Shown: piece after piece, positions 19,850 to 30,679 of the stretch
Layout of the letters: the number at the start of each line of letters is the position of its first letter
How positions within the stretch are numbered: position 1 is the first letter of the stretch
Notes under the pieces: model-generated
Seen by the model: only the letters and a program-made list of their open reading frames with translations
What the model was told of the DNA's origin: nothing
The model's database searches: none
Translations under genes and position numbers: made by a program
Assembly: GCA_946902985.2 (NCBI GenBank)
Contig: OX336389.2
Location: 978,022,084 to 978,086,083, forward strand
Direction of reading: 5' to 3'
DNA from: Meconema thalassinum
Lineage: Eukaryota > Arthropoda > Insecta > Orthoptera > Tettigoniidae
Length of the DNA stretch: 64,000 bases

Positions 19850-20560
19850 GAAAAGGAGGAGGAAGAAGAAGAAGTTGATAAATTACAGTTCTAGGACATG
19901 CATAAAATATGTGAAATTATTGCACAGATTTGCAAGCCAAATTTTGGAGAAAAAGAAAACCTAAAATGAACAAATTTTAAATGTGATGATCACGAATACA
20001 GTAAATAAACAAAATTATCAAAGCTCTTGTGCTTTACAACACATGACCACAAGGCTTCACAAAATGGCCTGCTACGTCGTACGCAGAATGTATATAAGAA
20101 GGGTAAGATAACAACTGCTGTCCAACAGCATGTACTTCAGCATCAATAACTAGCCTAGTTTGAATTTATTTATACTATTCAAGAACCAGAAGTTGTGATA
20201 GCTAAGCCCTATATCGACAGCATTGTAGAGGCAAGTTTTCTACTGAAGAAACAAGACCGAAATGGCATCCCAAATCCATAGGACCTACCTACCAAAGAAA
20301 ACTTCCTATCAATATTAAGAAAGTAGAGGAGATCAGGAAGCTCTATCAGTCCATCCAAGTCAACTAGAAAGACTTCTGCAATGAAATCAGTGGGTGGCCA
20401 ACAACGACGACAACAAGAATAACTGCTACTACTACTACTACTACTACTACAAGAAAAACTGTAGCTTTCCCATTAATCATGGCTATTATATATATTTCCA
20501 GTAAGGTTTTTTACAGTGATGTGTGTTTTTTATAATCTTGGTTTTCAGTAAAATACAAGT
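19850..20560. other. Intronic sequence with an (ACT)n microsatellite
   Basis: Contains a run of ACT/TAC triplets at about 20425-20450. No coding similarity was recognised. Confidence 0.5.
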
Positions 20561-20573
20561 TTCAGTCATTTAA

Positions 20574-20830
20574 GTGTCCGGCTCCATGGCTAAATGGTTA
20601 GCGCTCTAGGCTTTTGCCCGAAGTGCCCTGGGTCCGATTCCCAGCCGAGCCATCGGGGATTTTAATCTACTGGGGTTAATTCCCATGGCTTGGGGACTGG
20701 GTGTATGTGACAACTACATCATCATCACTTCATCCTCATAAAGACGCGCAGGTTGCCCACGGGTGTCAACTAGAAAGACCTGCACTCAGTCTTTCCAGAG
20801 GCCACACCATCATCATCATCATCATCATCA
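20574..20830 (+). mobile_element. tRNA-derived SINE with (ATC)n tail, complete
   Basis: Flanked by GTCATTTAA on both sides (20565-20573 and 20831-20839). It begins GTGTCCGGCTCCATGGCTAA with a box A-like TGGCTAAATGG and has box B as GGTCCGATTCC near 20632. The body runs to a tail of ATC triplets. It differs in sequence from the SINEs at 18395, 43145 and 52548. Confidence 0.9.
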
Positions 20831-21305
20831 GTCATTTAAATGGACTTGATCTTTAAGAAATTCAGGTTCATTGTGAAAGCGGGTCGCCTTCGCACAGGAA
20901 AAATACATACCTCAATAAAAGTTTGGAGTAGCACAGATTCGACTATATTGGCTGAATATATCAACCCAGCGATACATATTCAAGAAGGATGGAACAAAAT
21001 AAGCATCTTCCGTACGGGTTCCGAGACACAATTCATACAGTGCTTAGGACAATAGGGTATGCAATATCTCCGAGTACACTTTATGATAGCAAGATGGCGA
21101 CTGAGTGAATAGTGCAGACGTGACCAGCTCCATCAATTTGTGTAATTACGAGTGTTTCTAGTGGGATATCCTTGTGTATCTAGTGTGAGATTGTCAAGTG
21201 TAAAACTCTTTAGTAACTGATACTAGTGAATCTACTGACAACTACTTCCTTAACGAGTCATCCCGTGTTTATTGAAAATGAAGGAGTGCATCACCAAGCT
21301 TTACT

Positions 21306-22207
21306 ATGAGCGCTTGTGAAGAATGCAGGGAAGCGCTAGGGAAGGCTCTCAAGGTACAGTGTATAACTTGTGAAAAATGGTACCACAAGAAATGTGTTAC
21401 CAATTTTAATAGGTTTACAGAGTGGAACTGCGTGAACTGTGTGAATAACAAAAGTATACGGAAATCAGGCCCTATTAATAAAACCACCCCATCACTGGAC
21501 AACATATTCTCCCTACTACAAAAACTGACAGAGGAAGTACAAAAAATGAAGGAAGAACAGAAAGTGCGAGAAACTGATTTAGGGAATTATCTGGAACTCT
21601 GCCACAAAAAATTGGACGACACAGCACTATTAATTGCAAACCACCAGAAAGACTTAATTAAATGTACCAATCAGATTGACTAACACAAGAAAATTGCAGT
21701 CTAAAGGAAAAAGTCAAGGTGTTAAAAAACCGTGTTGGAGACGTGGAACAATATTCACGAAGGAACACTATCGAAATACATGGAGTTCCAGATATACCAA
21801 ATGAATCCGTCCAGGACACTGTGAAGAAAATCGGACAGGCTCTGGATTTACAAGTAAGTCCAGAAATGATAGATGCCTGTCACCGCCTTCCAAAATCCCC
21901 GAACCAAACGCACAGGGGAATCGTAGTGAAATTCGTGAGGAGAACCGACAAGGAACACTTCATGGAGCGACGGAGAATCAAGAGGAACCTCTCTACTAGG
22001 CATGCAAATCTTCCTGGTGACAACACAGTGTACATAAACGAGAGCTTGTCCCCACAGAGAAAAAAGTTCCTGGCCCAGGCACGAAACACACGCAATGAAA
22101 AAGGCTACGCATTCATTTGGGTAAGAAATGGCATCATTAAAATGCGTAAGAATCAAGGTTCTGATGCAATAATTATTAATAGTGTAGAAGACTTTGCCAA
22201 ACTGTAA
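21306..22207 (+). pseudogene. LINE ORF1: PHD-like finger, coiled coil, RNA-binding domain
   Basis: ORF1 proteins of Jockey/CR1-type LINEs coat the element RNA. Here an N-terminal Cys/His finger (CEECREAL, VQCITCEKWYHKKCV, WNCVNC) is followed by a charged coiled-coil region (LLQKLTEEVQKMKEEQKVRE). From 21719 comes the RRM-like/transposase-22 type domain (RRNTIEIHGVPDIPNESVQD, DACHRLPKSPNQ). One missing base near 21680 shifts the frame and brings in a TAA. Otherwise the two parts join into one protein of about 300 residues. It ends three bases before ORF2 begins. Confidence 0.8.
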
Positions 22208-22209
22208 AT

Positions 22210-23170
22210 ATGTTGTCTACTTCTATATTTCCTATTTACTACCAGAATGTGCGTGGTCTGAACACCAAATTGGACAAACTGAATACAAACATTTTAGTCA
22301 ATGACTTCTCAGTTATAGCTCTTAGTGAAACATGGCTAGATTCGAGTGTTTATGGTGCCGAGGTCTGTAATGAGAAGTACAGAGTATACCGTGCGGACCG
22401 AGGTCGTGGTAACACCGGGAGGGGAGGGGGTGTGCTAACAGCTGTCAGGGAAGGAATAACGGTACTGCAGGTAGAGCCGATTTCAAGCACTTACGAAGGC
22501 TTACTTCTAAAATTAAACTTTCAAGGAAAGACATGGTTTATTGTTAACTTAAATATACCTCCTACCTCAAAGCTGGAAGTGTATTCAGAAGTATTCCAAT
22601 GGCTAGAATCACACTACGAGGCTCATGACAATCATGTACTAATTGTTGGGGATTTCAATATACCAACAATAAGCGATAACAATGATGATTTAAACACAAC
22701 TCAGCAAAGTCGAGAATTAAACATTTTTATAAATCTATGTAATATGATCTCATATAATTCAGTCCAAAACAGCCACGGTAAAACGTTAGACTTAATTTTA
22801 GCCAGTCAGAATATAACTAATGTAAAATGTACACGAAACACTGAACCCCTACTGCCTGAGGATGTCCACCACCCCGCTCTGAATATAGAAATGCAGGCCA
22901 CTTCTACACATAAAAAATGCAAAAGTGATTATCAAACATCATACAAGAGTTTAGTGATTTTCAGTCGGTCAACACGAATTCGTGTTTACTAAGGCAACAC
23001 TGAAAATATGGCTTCAAACACCACAAACATCATACAGTTTTAAAAACGCAAACTTTGAAAATCTATTCACGGGTCTAAGGGACTCGAATTGGGACCGTTT
23101 ATACAAATGCACTAATGTCGATATTGCAGTAGACTGCTTTTACTCGAACCTATTTATTATTATAATTAAC
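22210..23170 (+). pseudogene. LINE ORF2, endonuclease part
   Basis: Apurinic-type endonuclease that would nick the target: YYQNVRGLNTKLDKLN, ALSETWLDSSV with the catalytic Glu, RADRGRGNTGRGGGVLTAV, VGDFNIP, and a final His in DVHHPALN. A frameshift near 22985 is followed by a linker (KNANFENLFTGLRDSNWDRL), and the coding is then cut at 23170 by the insertion of another LINE. It resumes at 26311. Confidence 0.85.
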
Positions 23171-26100
23171 AGAAAAGCGCACGAATGTGCATAACATAGA
23201 TTTACACTAGTGAAACAAACATGTTACAAAAGAGTTAATTGATGTGAAAAGCATCATGATCCAGTAATCAATCAGGAATGTGTGCATTAAAGCATTCATT
23301 CATGACCAGTCATGATATTGTGAATTGAATGTTATTTGTGAAATACAGCAACACTGTATGATGCTTTGTTCATTTTAAATGTTAGTCCTTGCTATAATCA
23401 CAGAGTGATTTCTGGTTATTTTTACATCGTGTGATGTGATATGTGTCACAGAACTGGTCACATAATGAGCACACGCAGAGTTAATTTGGGGCGTGGTAGG
23501 ACATGTTTTTACATATTTTATGGCGGTACCCATGCACTGCTAACTTTATCACCACATGTCTTAGTTTCTGATTGGCGCTGGTCCAGTTCCGGTTAATCAT
23601 GGCATCCGTGCTGTAAAATTCTAGCGGAATGCCTTCTCTCTTATCTCTTCACTCTGCTAGGTGCGCTTCTGCATTCTTCGTTGATGGAAGCTGTAATTTT
23701 GTTCTTATTTCTTCGACGAGGAAGGGTTCCCGTGCTAATTCATATGTTAGGCGGGAGAGCGTGTATTTTGAGATGCCCATTAAGGTTTTCAGGAATTGGG
23801 CTTTAACTCTTTCGAAGGTGGCCAGATCTCTCATCGTTAGTCGGTCCCATATCAAGTGGATCCCGTACGTGAGAATTGGTAGGATCTTTGCGTCAAACAG
23901 ATGCATAGCTGTTTTTAAGGATAGCTGCTGTAGATTGTTAATGTCGTACATGGCTTTCAAGCAAGCCACTGCTCTGTCTTGGATGTGTAGTCTGAATGTT
24001 CCGGTAGTCTGTAAAGTGATCCCGAGGTATTTAACTGCATTCACTATTTCCACTTTGACCTCTTCATATTGCAAGTTGTCGTTTGCTGCTACACGCCCAC
24101 CTTTCCGAAAAACCATCTGTTGGGTTTTTGTCCAGTTTATTTTCAGACTGTTATTTCCTGCCCATTCTACCAGTGCTGAGAAGGCGTGTTGGAGTTCTTC
24201 CTTATTTGGTGATCCTAGGACCATGTCGTCCGCATATATGTAGATCACTGCGTCCTTTGATTTCTCTCGGATTGCTGTTGTTACATCGGCTGTGGCAATA
24301 TTGAACAGTATGGGACTGAGGGGGTCACCTTGCAACACTCCATTAGTTTGGGTGATTTCCTTTGTTTTGCATACTGCGTCATCTATGGTGATCTGGTTGT
24401 ATGCCAGGATATTTTTTACTGAGATTGTTAAAGGATTGTGATTTCCGATGATATTTTGAAGTTTCGATGTGAGCTTTCTTCTGTCAATTAGGTCGAAGGC
24501 CTTTGTATAGTCTATAAAGACTGCATAAAACTTTCCCTTTTGGAGTCGTTTTGCTTCCTCTATGTCATTTAACAGATTTTGAATTGCGTGCAAGGTTCCT
24601 CTTCCTCGTCTAAAGCCGAATTGTTCCTCCGGTATCTTGGAGTCGACTTCGTATACTATCCTGTTGGTTAGAATTCTTGTCAGTAACTTGAAGGTGTTGC
24701 TTTCCAGTGCAATTCCTCTGTACGAGTTGGAGTCGTTGGTTTCACCTTTTCCTTTATAGAGAGTTTTAATGGTCGATTTTCTCCATTCTTCGGGAATATT
24801 TCCTGTTTCTAGGCATTTGGTAAAGAGCTTGGACCATAGTTCTGATAGGTATTGTGCCGATTCCTTTAGATGTTCGTTGAAAAACCCGTCTGGTCCTGCG
24901 GCCTTGTTACATTTCGTAGCATTGATTATATCCAATACATCTGTTTTAGTGATGGGGAGTATTTCTTCGTGTTGATCTCTACATTCAATTTCATATGCCG
25001 CTTGTTGACCTGTACCGTTAAGGATGAGAGTGAAGTGCGATTCCCATATTCCTATTTCTACGTTGCTAGATCTTGACGATCTTCTTGGTCTGATGGCTAT
25101 GTATGGATCATTCATTGCTTCTTTGGCGATCCTCTCACCTTCTTTTCTATGTATTGAAAGCGTTTACGTTTTAGGAGATTCTTGTAATATCTCCGTGTTT
25201 CCCCATATACACTTAGGTCCTCTGGTGTTGACGAGATCCTAGCTATATGTAGCGCCATTAATGTAGTTTGTCTTTCTGCATAACATTCCTTATCAAACCA
25301 CGGTTGAGCTTTCCTTGTAATCTGTTTGTGGGTTATACTTGCTCCTAGTATCTTGTTAATTCTTGTTAGGGCTGAATTTAGGTCGTTTTCCTTGATTGTC
25401 TTTTCTGCTTCAGGTACTTTTCCTAGTTGTCGCTGTAGTGCTGCCATGTTAAGGTGTCTGGATATGATGGTCTTGATGCAATTCGGAACAACTTTCTTTG
25501 GAGTTTTGAGTAAGAATTTGGTCTGTATTGGGATGTGTTTTCTTAGTGGGGTTACTGGTGAAGTCCATAGACTCTTTTGTTCTAAAATTTCAATATCGTT
25601 TCCTTTGTGGAACACTAGGTCAATTGTGCTACTGCCATTATGGGCAAAGTAAGTTTTGCGTCTTGGGTCATTTACTATTTTGAAATTTTCTTCTGTAAGG
25701 AATGTAAGGACAGTTTTACATTTCGTATCGGGTTTGTCTAGTCTACAGTTCATATCTCCTGCTAGTATTATGGTTTCTTCTGGGTTTGCAACTTTCCGTA
25801 GGGAGAGCGTGAGGAGTTCCATTATTTCCTCGGTATCAGTGTTGGGGCGTACATAAGTGCCTATTATCGTGAAGTTGTTTGCTTTCGCGATTATGAGGTT
25901 TTCTTCTATATGTAAGGTCTTTAAGGGTCCTATCCATGGTTTATAGAGGATAGATACACCTCCTGATGGCCTTCCTTCTGTAGGTTTTCTTGCTAGAGTG
26001 GATGGAGTAGAAACCTTCTATATCAATAGGTGTCGTTAGTAATGTCTCTGTAAAGATTAGTATGTCAGATGTTTCAAATGTGTTTCCTGGGGTTAGTTTC

Positions 26101-26310
26101 AGTAGTCCTTTAAACCCTTCTACGTTCCACAGGAGCATGTTAATGCAGTTATTCGAGAGATGCGCCTTCGCTTCTTCTGCGGAGGCGAAATCGAAATCGA
26201 CGCACAATTACTCTACTTGGCCAAAATTCGGGGTTGGATGTCATTTCTAGGCAGTCAAAAGGGATGCCAACTTTGTACGTTTTGGAGTCTCCTCTTATAG
26301 CTATACGGGG
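23171..26310 (-). mobile_element. Second LINE inserted into the Jockey/CR1-like LINE
   Basis: Flanked by TAATTAAC at 23163-23170 and 26311-26318, so its limits are exact. It reads on the minus strand with its 5' end at 26310. The first 400-500 bases at the 3' end (about 23171-23640) are untranslated. It belongs to a different family from A and B, with a single visible APE-RT coding region and no long poly(A). It resembles the R1/I group more than RTE, though I cannot place it firmly. Confidence 0.8.
23649..26207 (-). pseudogene. LINE APE endonuclease and reverse transcriptase, frameshifted
   Basis: Three minus-strand frames. 25941-26207 starts the endonuclease (INMLLWNVEGFKGLLKL, LIFTETLLTTPIDIEGF). 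25112-25822 continues it (IILAGDMNCRLDKPDTK, SSTIDLVFHKG). 23649-25115 is the RT: NKAAGPDGFFNEHLK, YRGIALESNTFKLL, EEQFGFRRGRGTLHAI, VFIDYTKAFDLIDRR, GDPLSPILFN and an intact YADD (YIYADDMVLG), then VKYLGITLQTTG. The RT part is one unbroken 488-codon frame. The breaks lie at about 25115 and 25900. The likely loss of the first endonuclease third makes it inactive. Confidence 0.85.
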
Positions 26311-26458
26311 TAATTAACGAATCGGTCCCTCAAATAAAATTTCAGAACAAAAGAAAATATCCTAAATGGTTTACAGATGCCATAATTAAGAAATTACATG
26401 AGAAGGAATTTTATAGGAAATGAAGAAGATTGTCGGACTACTTCAACAGTCAGTTTAA

Positions 26459-28021
26459 CTCTTTCGCTGCGGCAATCGACTTTAGTCGACTTGGCACTTT
26501 CCCACTGCTTCCTACACGATCTTTGTCAACAAAGTGGCTCTTTAATAATGTGTACATGAAAATGCATGTCTTGAGCGTGTACTGGGTATTGTTGAAAGCA
26601 AAGTCGTGAGTATTACAGTATTTCCTTTGTACTCTCCCGCCCGGCAACGTTCCTCTCGGCCCTCTGACGTCAGTTGACTACCACACTAGTGAGAAGCCAT
26701 GAGCACGCCTTCAAAATCATCGACAAAATGGGGCATAAAGTTATGGTCATTGTACGATAGTAAAAGTGGTTTCCTGTGCAGATTTCAGACTTACGTGGGA
26801 AAGAACAGTAATGAGACTGATCCAGGGGATACATTAGGGGAGAAAGTTGTTAGGAGCTTGTCAAAAGACTTGGAAAATACCAGCAGAATTATATATTTCT
26901 TTTCAAGCCCTACACTTTCCACTTATCTTGCTGAGAATAGTGTGGGTGCATGCGGAACAGTGAGATGTAACCGTAAAGGTCTTCCTCAAGAGATGAAAGG
27001 TCTGAAGATGAATAAAAGACAGAAACCTAAGTTCTGGCATCATCCAACTAAAAAATTGCTTCCATGTTCGTGGCAAGATACCGGCTGGGTAAATATGCTC
27101 ACGACCGTACACTCGTCTGAGGTTGTGAGGGTTAGGAAGAGATCAAAGAGGGGTCCAACCGGTTATGTTACCCGTGATAAACCTAAATTAGTTGTGAATT
27201 ATAATCATGAAATGAATGGTGTTGACAAGTTCGATCAGCTGAAAACGAATTACACATACGTGCACAAGAAAATCAAGTGGTATCAGGTCTTGTGGTATAT
27301 CATCATAGAAACAACCCTAGTCAATGGAAGAATAGTGTACAATAAGGTCCATAACAAGAAAACAAGTGCTCATGACTTCAGAGATGATGTAATAACAGGA
27401 CTTCTAGAAAAGTACAAACGCGCTCCACCTGCGAAACACGGCTGAAGATATTCTGACGGGATACCACTCGCGCGTCTCAGGGAGAGGCACTTCATTGGGG
27501 AACGACAGGAAAAAGTCACAAACCCAACTATGTTGTTTGTTCCATATTGCCGGTACGGTGTTCAAAGAAAGGAAAGGGGCTGTGTAAGAGGAAACAAACA
27601 ATATTTTATTGCAAGACTTGCCCAGGACAGCCCCCAGTGGGTCCAACTACCAGCTTCGGAAATTATCACACCAAGGTAAACTTCAAGGTCACATGCCAGT
27701 GTTAGATTCCATTGAACCAAGGACCACCGGATATATATCAAGGGTAAAACATCTACTTTGTGAGTTTCATGTGTTATCCTATGATTCAATATGAATGAAA
27801 ATGTTCACTAAAGAAAACTACAAGGTCACGTGTAAGTTAATGTTTTATCGAACCAAGGACTACAGAATGGATCATAAAGGCGATATATATGTATTTTTTG
27901 TTTCATGTGTTATGATATGACTTATCATAAATGAAAATCCACTTTAAAACTTTTTTTCAATATCTTCATTAAATTACGCAGTGAGGGGTTTTGTGATCCC
28001 AGAAATGCAGCAGCGAAAGAG
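26459..28021 (+). mobile_element. piggyBac element, internally deleted
   Basis: TTAA occurs at both ends (26455-26458 and 28022-28025), with inverted termini CTCTTTCGCTGC and GCAGCGAAAGAG. TTAA is the target and duplication of piggyBac transposons. The element is 1,563 bp, shorter than autonomous copies, and keeps only the C-terminal half of the transposase. It sits inside ORF2 of the Jockey/CR1-like LINE. Confidence 0.93.
26699..27445 (+). pseudogene. piggyBac transposase, C-terminal half
   Basis: The frame begins inside the catalytic region. KWGIKLWSLYDSKSGFLCRF is the conserved block leading to the second Asp region. SKDLENTSRIIYFFSS resembles the dense cluster before the usual DNFFTS motif but has lost that Asp. 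VVNYNHEMNGVDKFDQLKTN carries the last Asp region. After 27445 a frameshifted, decayed Cys-rich tail may continue to about 27660. The N-terminal third of the protein, with the first catalytic Asp, is missing. The copy cannot move itself. Confidence 0.88.
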
Positions 28022-28025
28022 TTAA

Positions 28026-29850
28026 AACAATACGATCCGAAATAAAAACAGCAATTAAATCAGCATATCAAAGGCACATTACATCTATTGAACAGAATAT
28101 CACTGAAAATACAAAATCCTTCTGGGCGTATGTCAAAAATAAAAGGAAGAATAATAATAGTTGTGATACATTTTGCCACGACAGTAAAACATACGATAAT
28201 GATCAAGAGATAGCTGAAGTTTTTGCGTCGTATTTCAAATCGGTTTACTCACCTAATAAAGCCCAATACTGCATGCCTAGCGATACATCTATCACTACCG
28301 ACACTCTGTACATTGACAAAGTCACCTTACGTGAGGTCGAAGTAGCTATAAGAAAACTGAAGCCTAAATCCTCAGCTGGACCAGATCATATCCCGCCATA
28401 TGTAATTAAGGGATGTGCAGATGTTCTTAAGCACCCTCTCCTTTTCATACATAACTTAATTATTAAAACCGCCACATTTCCATCTAATTGGAAAAAAAGC
28501 CGAGTATGTCCAATCTTAAAATCTGGAAATCCAATGCTAATTAGTAACTATCGTCCGATACGTATATTGTCAGCGGTAGCAAGGATTTTTGAATTCATTT
28601 TGTACCAAAGAATTTCTATTTTTGTCAGACCATTAATATCAGAAAAGCAGCATGGTTTCCTCGCCCGACGTTCGACAATCACAAATATGGTCAACTTTAC
28701 TGAATCAGTGTCCAGAACATTAGACGCAGGAGGACAAATGGATGTTGTATTCACAGACTTTCAGAAGGCATTCGACAAAATTAACTACGATGTTCTCCTG
28801 AAAAAAACTCAAAATCTTAGGATTTTCTGATTTAATTATATGCCTCTTCAGCTCTTACCTTAATGACAGGAAGCAATATGTATCATTTCATAGAAAGAAT
28901 TCTCAAGAATTTGAAGCTAATTCGGGAATAGTTCAGAGATCGAACCTTGGACCTCTAGTTTTTCTAATCTTCATAAACGATCTACCTCAAAGAATAAAGC
29001 ATTCTAATTGTCTATTGTATGCTGATAACTTCAAGGTATATAGAAAAATATCTGTATCTACCGACTGCGACTTGCTTCAAAATGACCTGAACAATATTAT
29101 GGAATGGACTACAGAAAATTTATTAGGATTAAACGTAGAAAAATGTATCTCAATGTCGTTCACCCGGAATATAAACCCTATCGTTTTTAATTAAAAGTTA
29201 GGTTGCAGTGTCCTGAAATCAGTTCATGAATACAAAGATCTCAGTGTGTTGCTAGATAGAGAACTAACGTTTACCCCCCATATACGGAAAATGATAGCTG
29301 ACTCAAACAAGACACTTGGATTTGTTATCAGGAATACAAAACCATTCAAAAACATAAGTACGTGTATCCACCTGTACAACACACTAGTCAGACCGAAACT
29401 AGAATATGCTAGCATTATATGGAGTCCTAGATGCAAGACATATACCTCAATGATTGAAAACACACAAAACAAATTCTTAAAATATCTAATTTTTAAAAGA
29501 ACAGCCAACTATCCTCACTTGATACCATACTAGGAACTAAATTTTGATGTGGACAGTTTAGAAATACGAAGAAAAATAGATGCTATGAAATTCCTTTTCA
29601 AAATTATAAACAATTCAATTGATGATTCCGAATTCCTCTCTCTCTCTCTTAATTTTCCATGTACCACGCATCAGTCCTAGGAACAATATCACATTTGAAA
29701 ACAAAAGAACCAGGACATCTGGCCACAAAAATTCACCGCTGAACAGGCTATGTTATATTTTCAACACTGTTGCTCAAAGAAATAATGCCATAGATTTTAG
29801 TACTTCCTTGCCAGTATTTTTGATGGAATTCCTAACCCCTCTCCAGAAAT
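28026..29850 (+). pseudogene. LINE ORF2, reverse transcriptase part
   Basis: This continues the ORF2 interrupted at 23170. Pre-RT linker: SFWAYVKNKRKNNN. RT blocks: LKPKSSAGPDHIPPYVIKGC, FPSNWKKSRVCPILKSG, NYRPIRILSAVARIFE, QHGFLARRSTITNM and VFTDFQKAFDKINYD, then, after a frameshift near 28805, LLYADNFKVY, where the second catalytic Asp of YADD is replaced by Asn. Further stops follow at 29190 and 29531. The C-terminal part (YNTLVRPKLEYASIIWSPRC) is typical of Jockey/CR1 LINEs. It is dead both by frame and by catalytic residue. Confidence 0.85.
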
Positions 29851-30289
29851 AATGACTCAAACATAGCAAATTGTAAATCATGAATTCATACCACTGTGTC
29901 ATTCTACCTAGCCAACCTTGTATTACACATGTATTATTTGTACCATACTGTTTTAATTGTACACCTAGTTATTTTAATTAGTTTTATTTAGTTACTGTTT
30001 AGTTTAAGTTAGTATAAGTTTTAAGATAACATACTGTGTAATCTTTATGCCACTGTAACTGGGATGAAAATCCTGTTGTGCGCAAATAAATAAATAAATC
30101 AATAAATGACAGTATTCTAAACTTTTGTCCAGGTGTATATTTTTCCTAAGGGCCCTGGAGGACTTAAAAAAGATTTAGTATATTCACATAATGCGTAATC
30201 CTCTTTAATGATAGACCATTATTGTTTTAATTTTTCTGAAATGCTTCTGTAAAATTTGTAGAAATGGATCACCTATTTTCCAAATGACC

Positions 30290-30645
30290 AATTCAATTAA
30301 ATTATTATCTAACTAATAGAAACCAAATGGTGGCAGTGAAACACCACAGATCAGATATACTCAGCCTAACTATTGGTGTGGTTCCATGTTCTGTTAGCAG
30401 ACTATTTATTTTTCTTGTATATAATAACGACCTTCCCATGAATCAACCAGGTAAATCAGTACCTTATGTTGACAACACTACTGATATAACTGTTGATAAG
30501 GCATTGAATGGAATATGCAATAAAAATGAAGCAATTGTGGGGAAGTCATTGACACGGTTGGAGAATAAACTGGTCATCAATAGCAACAAAACAGAAGTCC
30601 TATATTTTTACTTGCATAGCTCCACTTTAGAGGTCAATGAGTGAA
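30290..30645 (+). pseudogene. LINE reverse transcriptase fragment
   Basis: The plus-strand frame gives NQMVAVKHHRSDILSLTIGV, then FIFLVYNNDLPMNQPGKSVP and YVDNTTDITVDKAL, followed by LENKLVINSNKTEVLYF. This is the palm region around the YADD box of a Jockey/CR1-type RT, with YVDN in place of YADD. It is a separate insertion from the LINE ending at 30107, truncated at both ends. Confidence 0.75.
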
Positions 30646-30679
30646 CTTTGGTATATCTGTTGGGAATTCAGCTTAGGCT

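Larger units (their letters stand above)
21060..30107 (+). mobile_element. Jockey/CR1-like LINE interrupted by two elements
   Basis: A two-ORF non-LTR retrotransposon. The 5' part (about 21060-23170) holds ORF1 and the endonuclease of ORF2. A short ORF2 piece lies at 26311-26454 (KYPKWFTDAIIKKLHEKEFY), and the RT and tail lie at 28026-30107, ending in TAAA repeats (30084-30105). The gaps are filled by a minus-strand LINE (23171-26310, target duplication TAATTAAC) and a piggyBac (26459-28021, TTAA). Without both it is about 4.3 kb, a usual length for the group. Confidence 0.85.

Noticed and set aside
20577..20650. SINE heads at 18395, 20574, 43145, 43403 and 52548 as real tRNA genes.
   Set aside because: They have box A/B-like sequence but cannot form a full cloverleaf by eye, continue into long non-tRNA bodies, and are flanked by target duplications.
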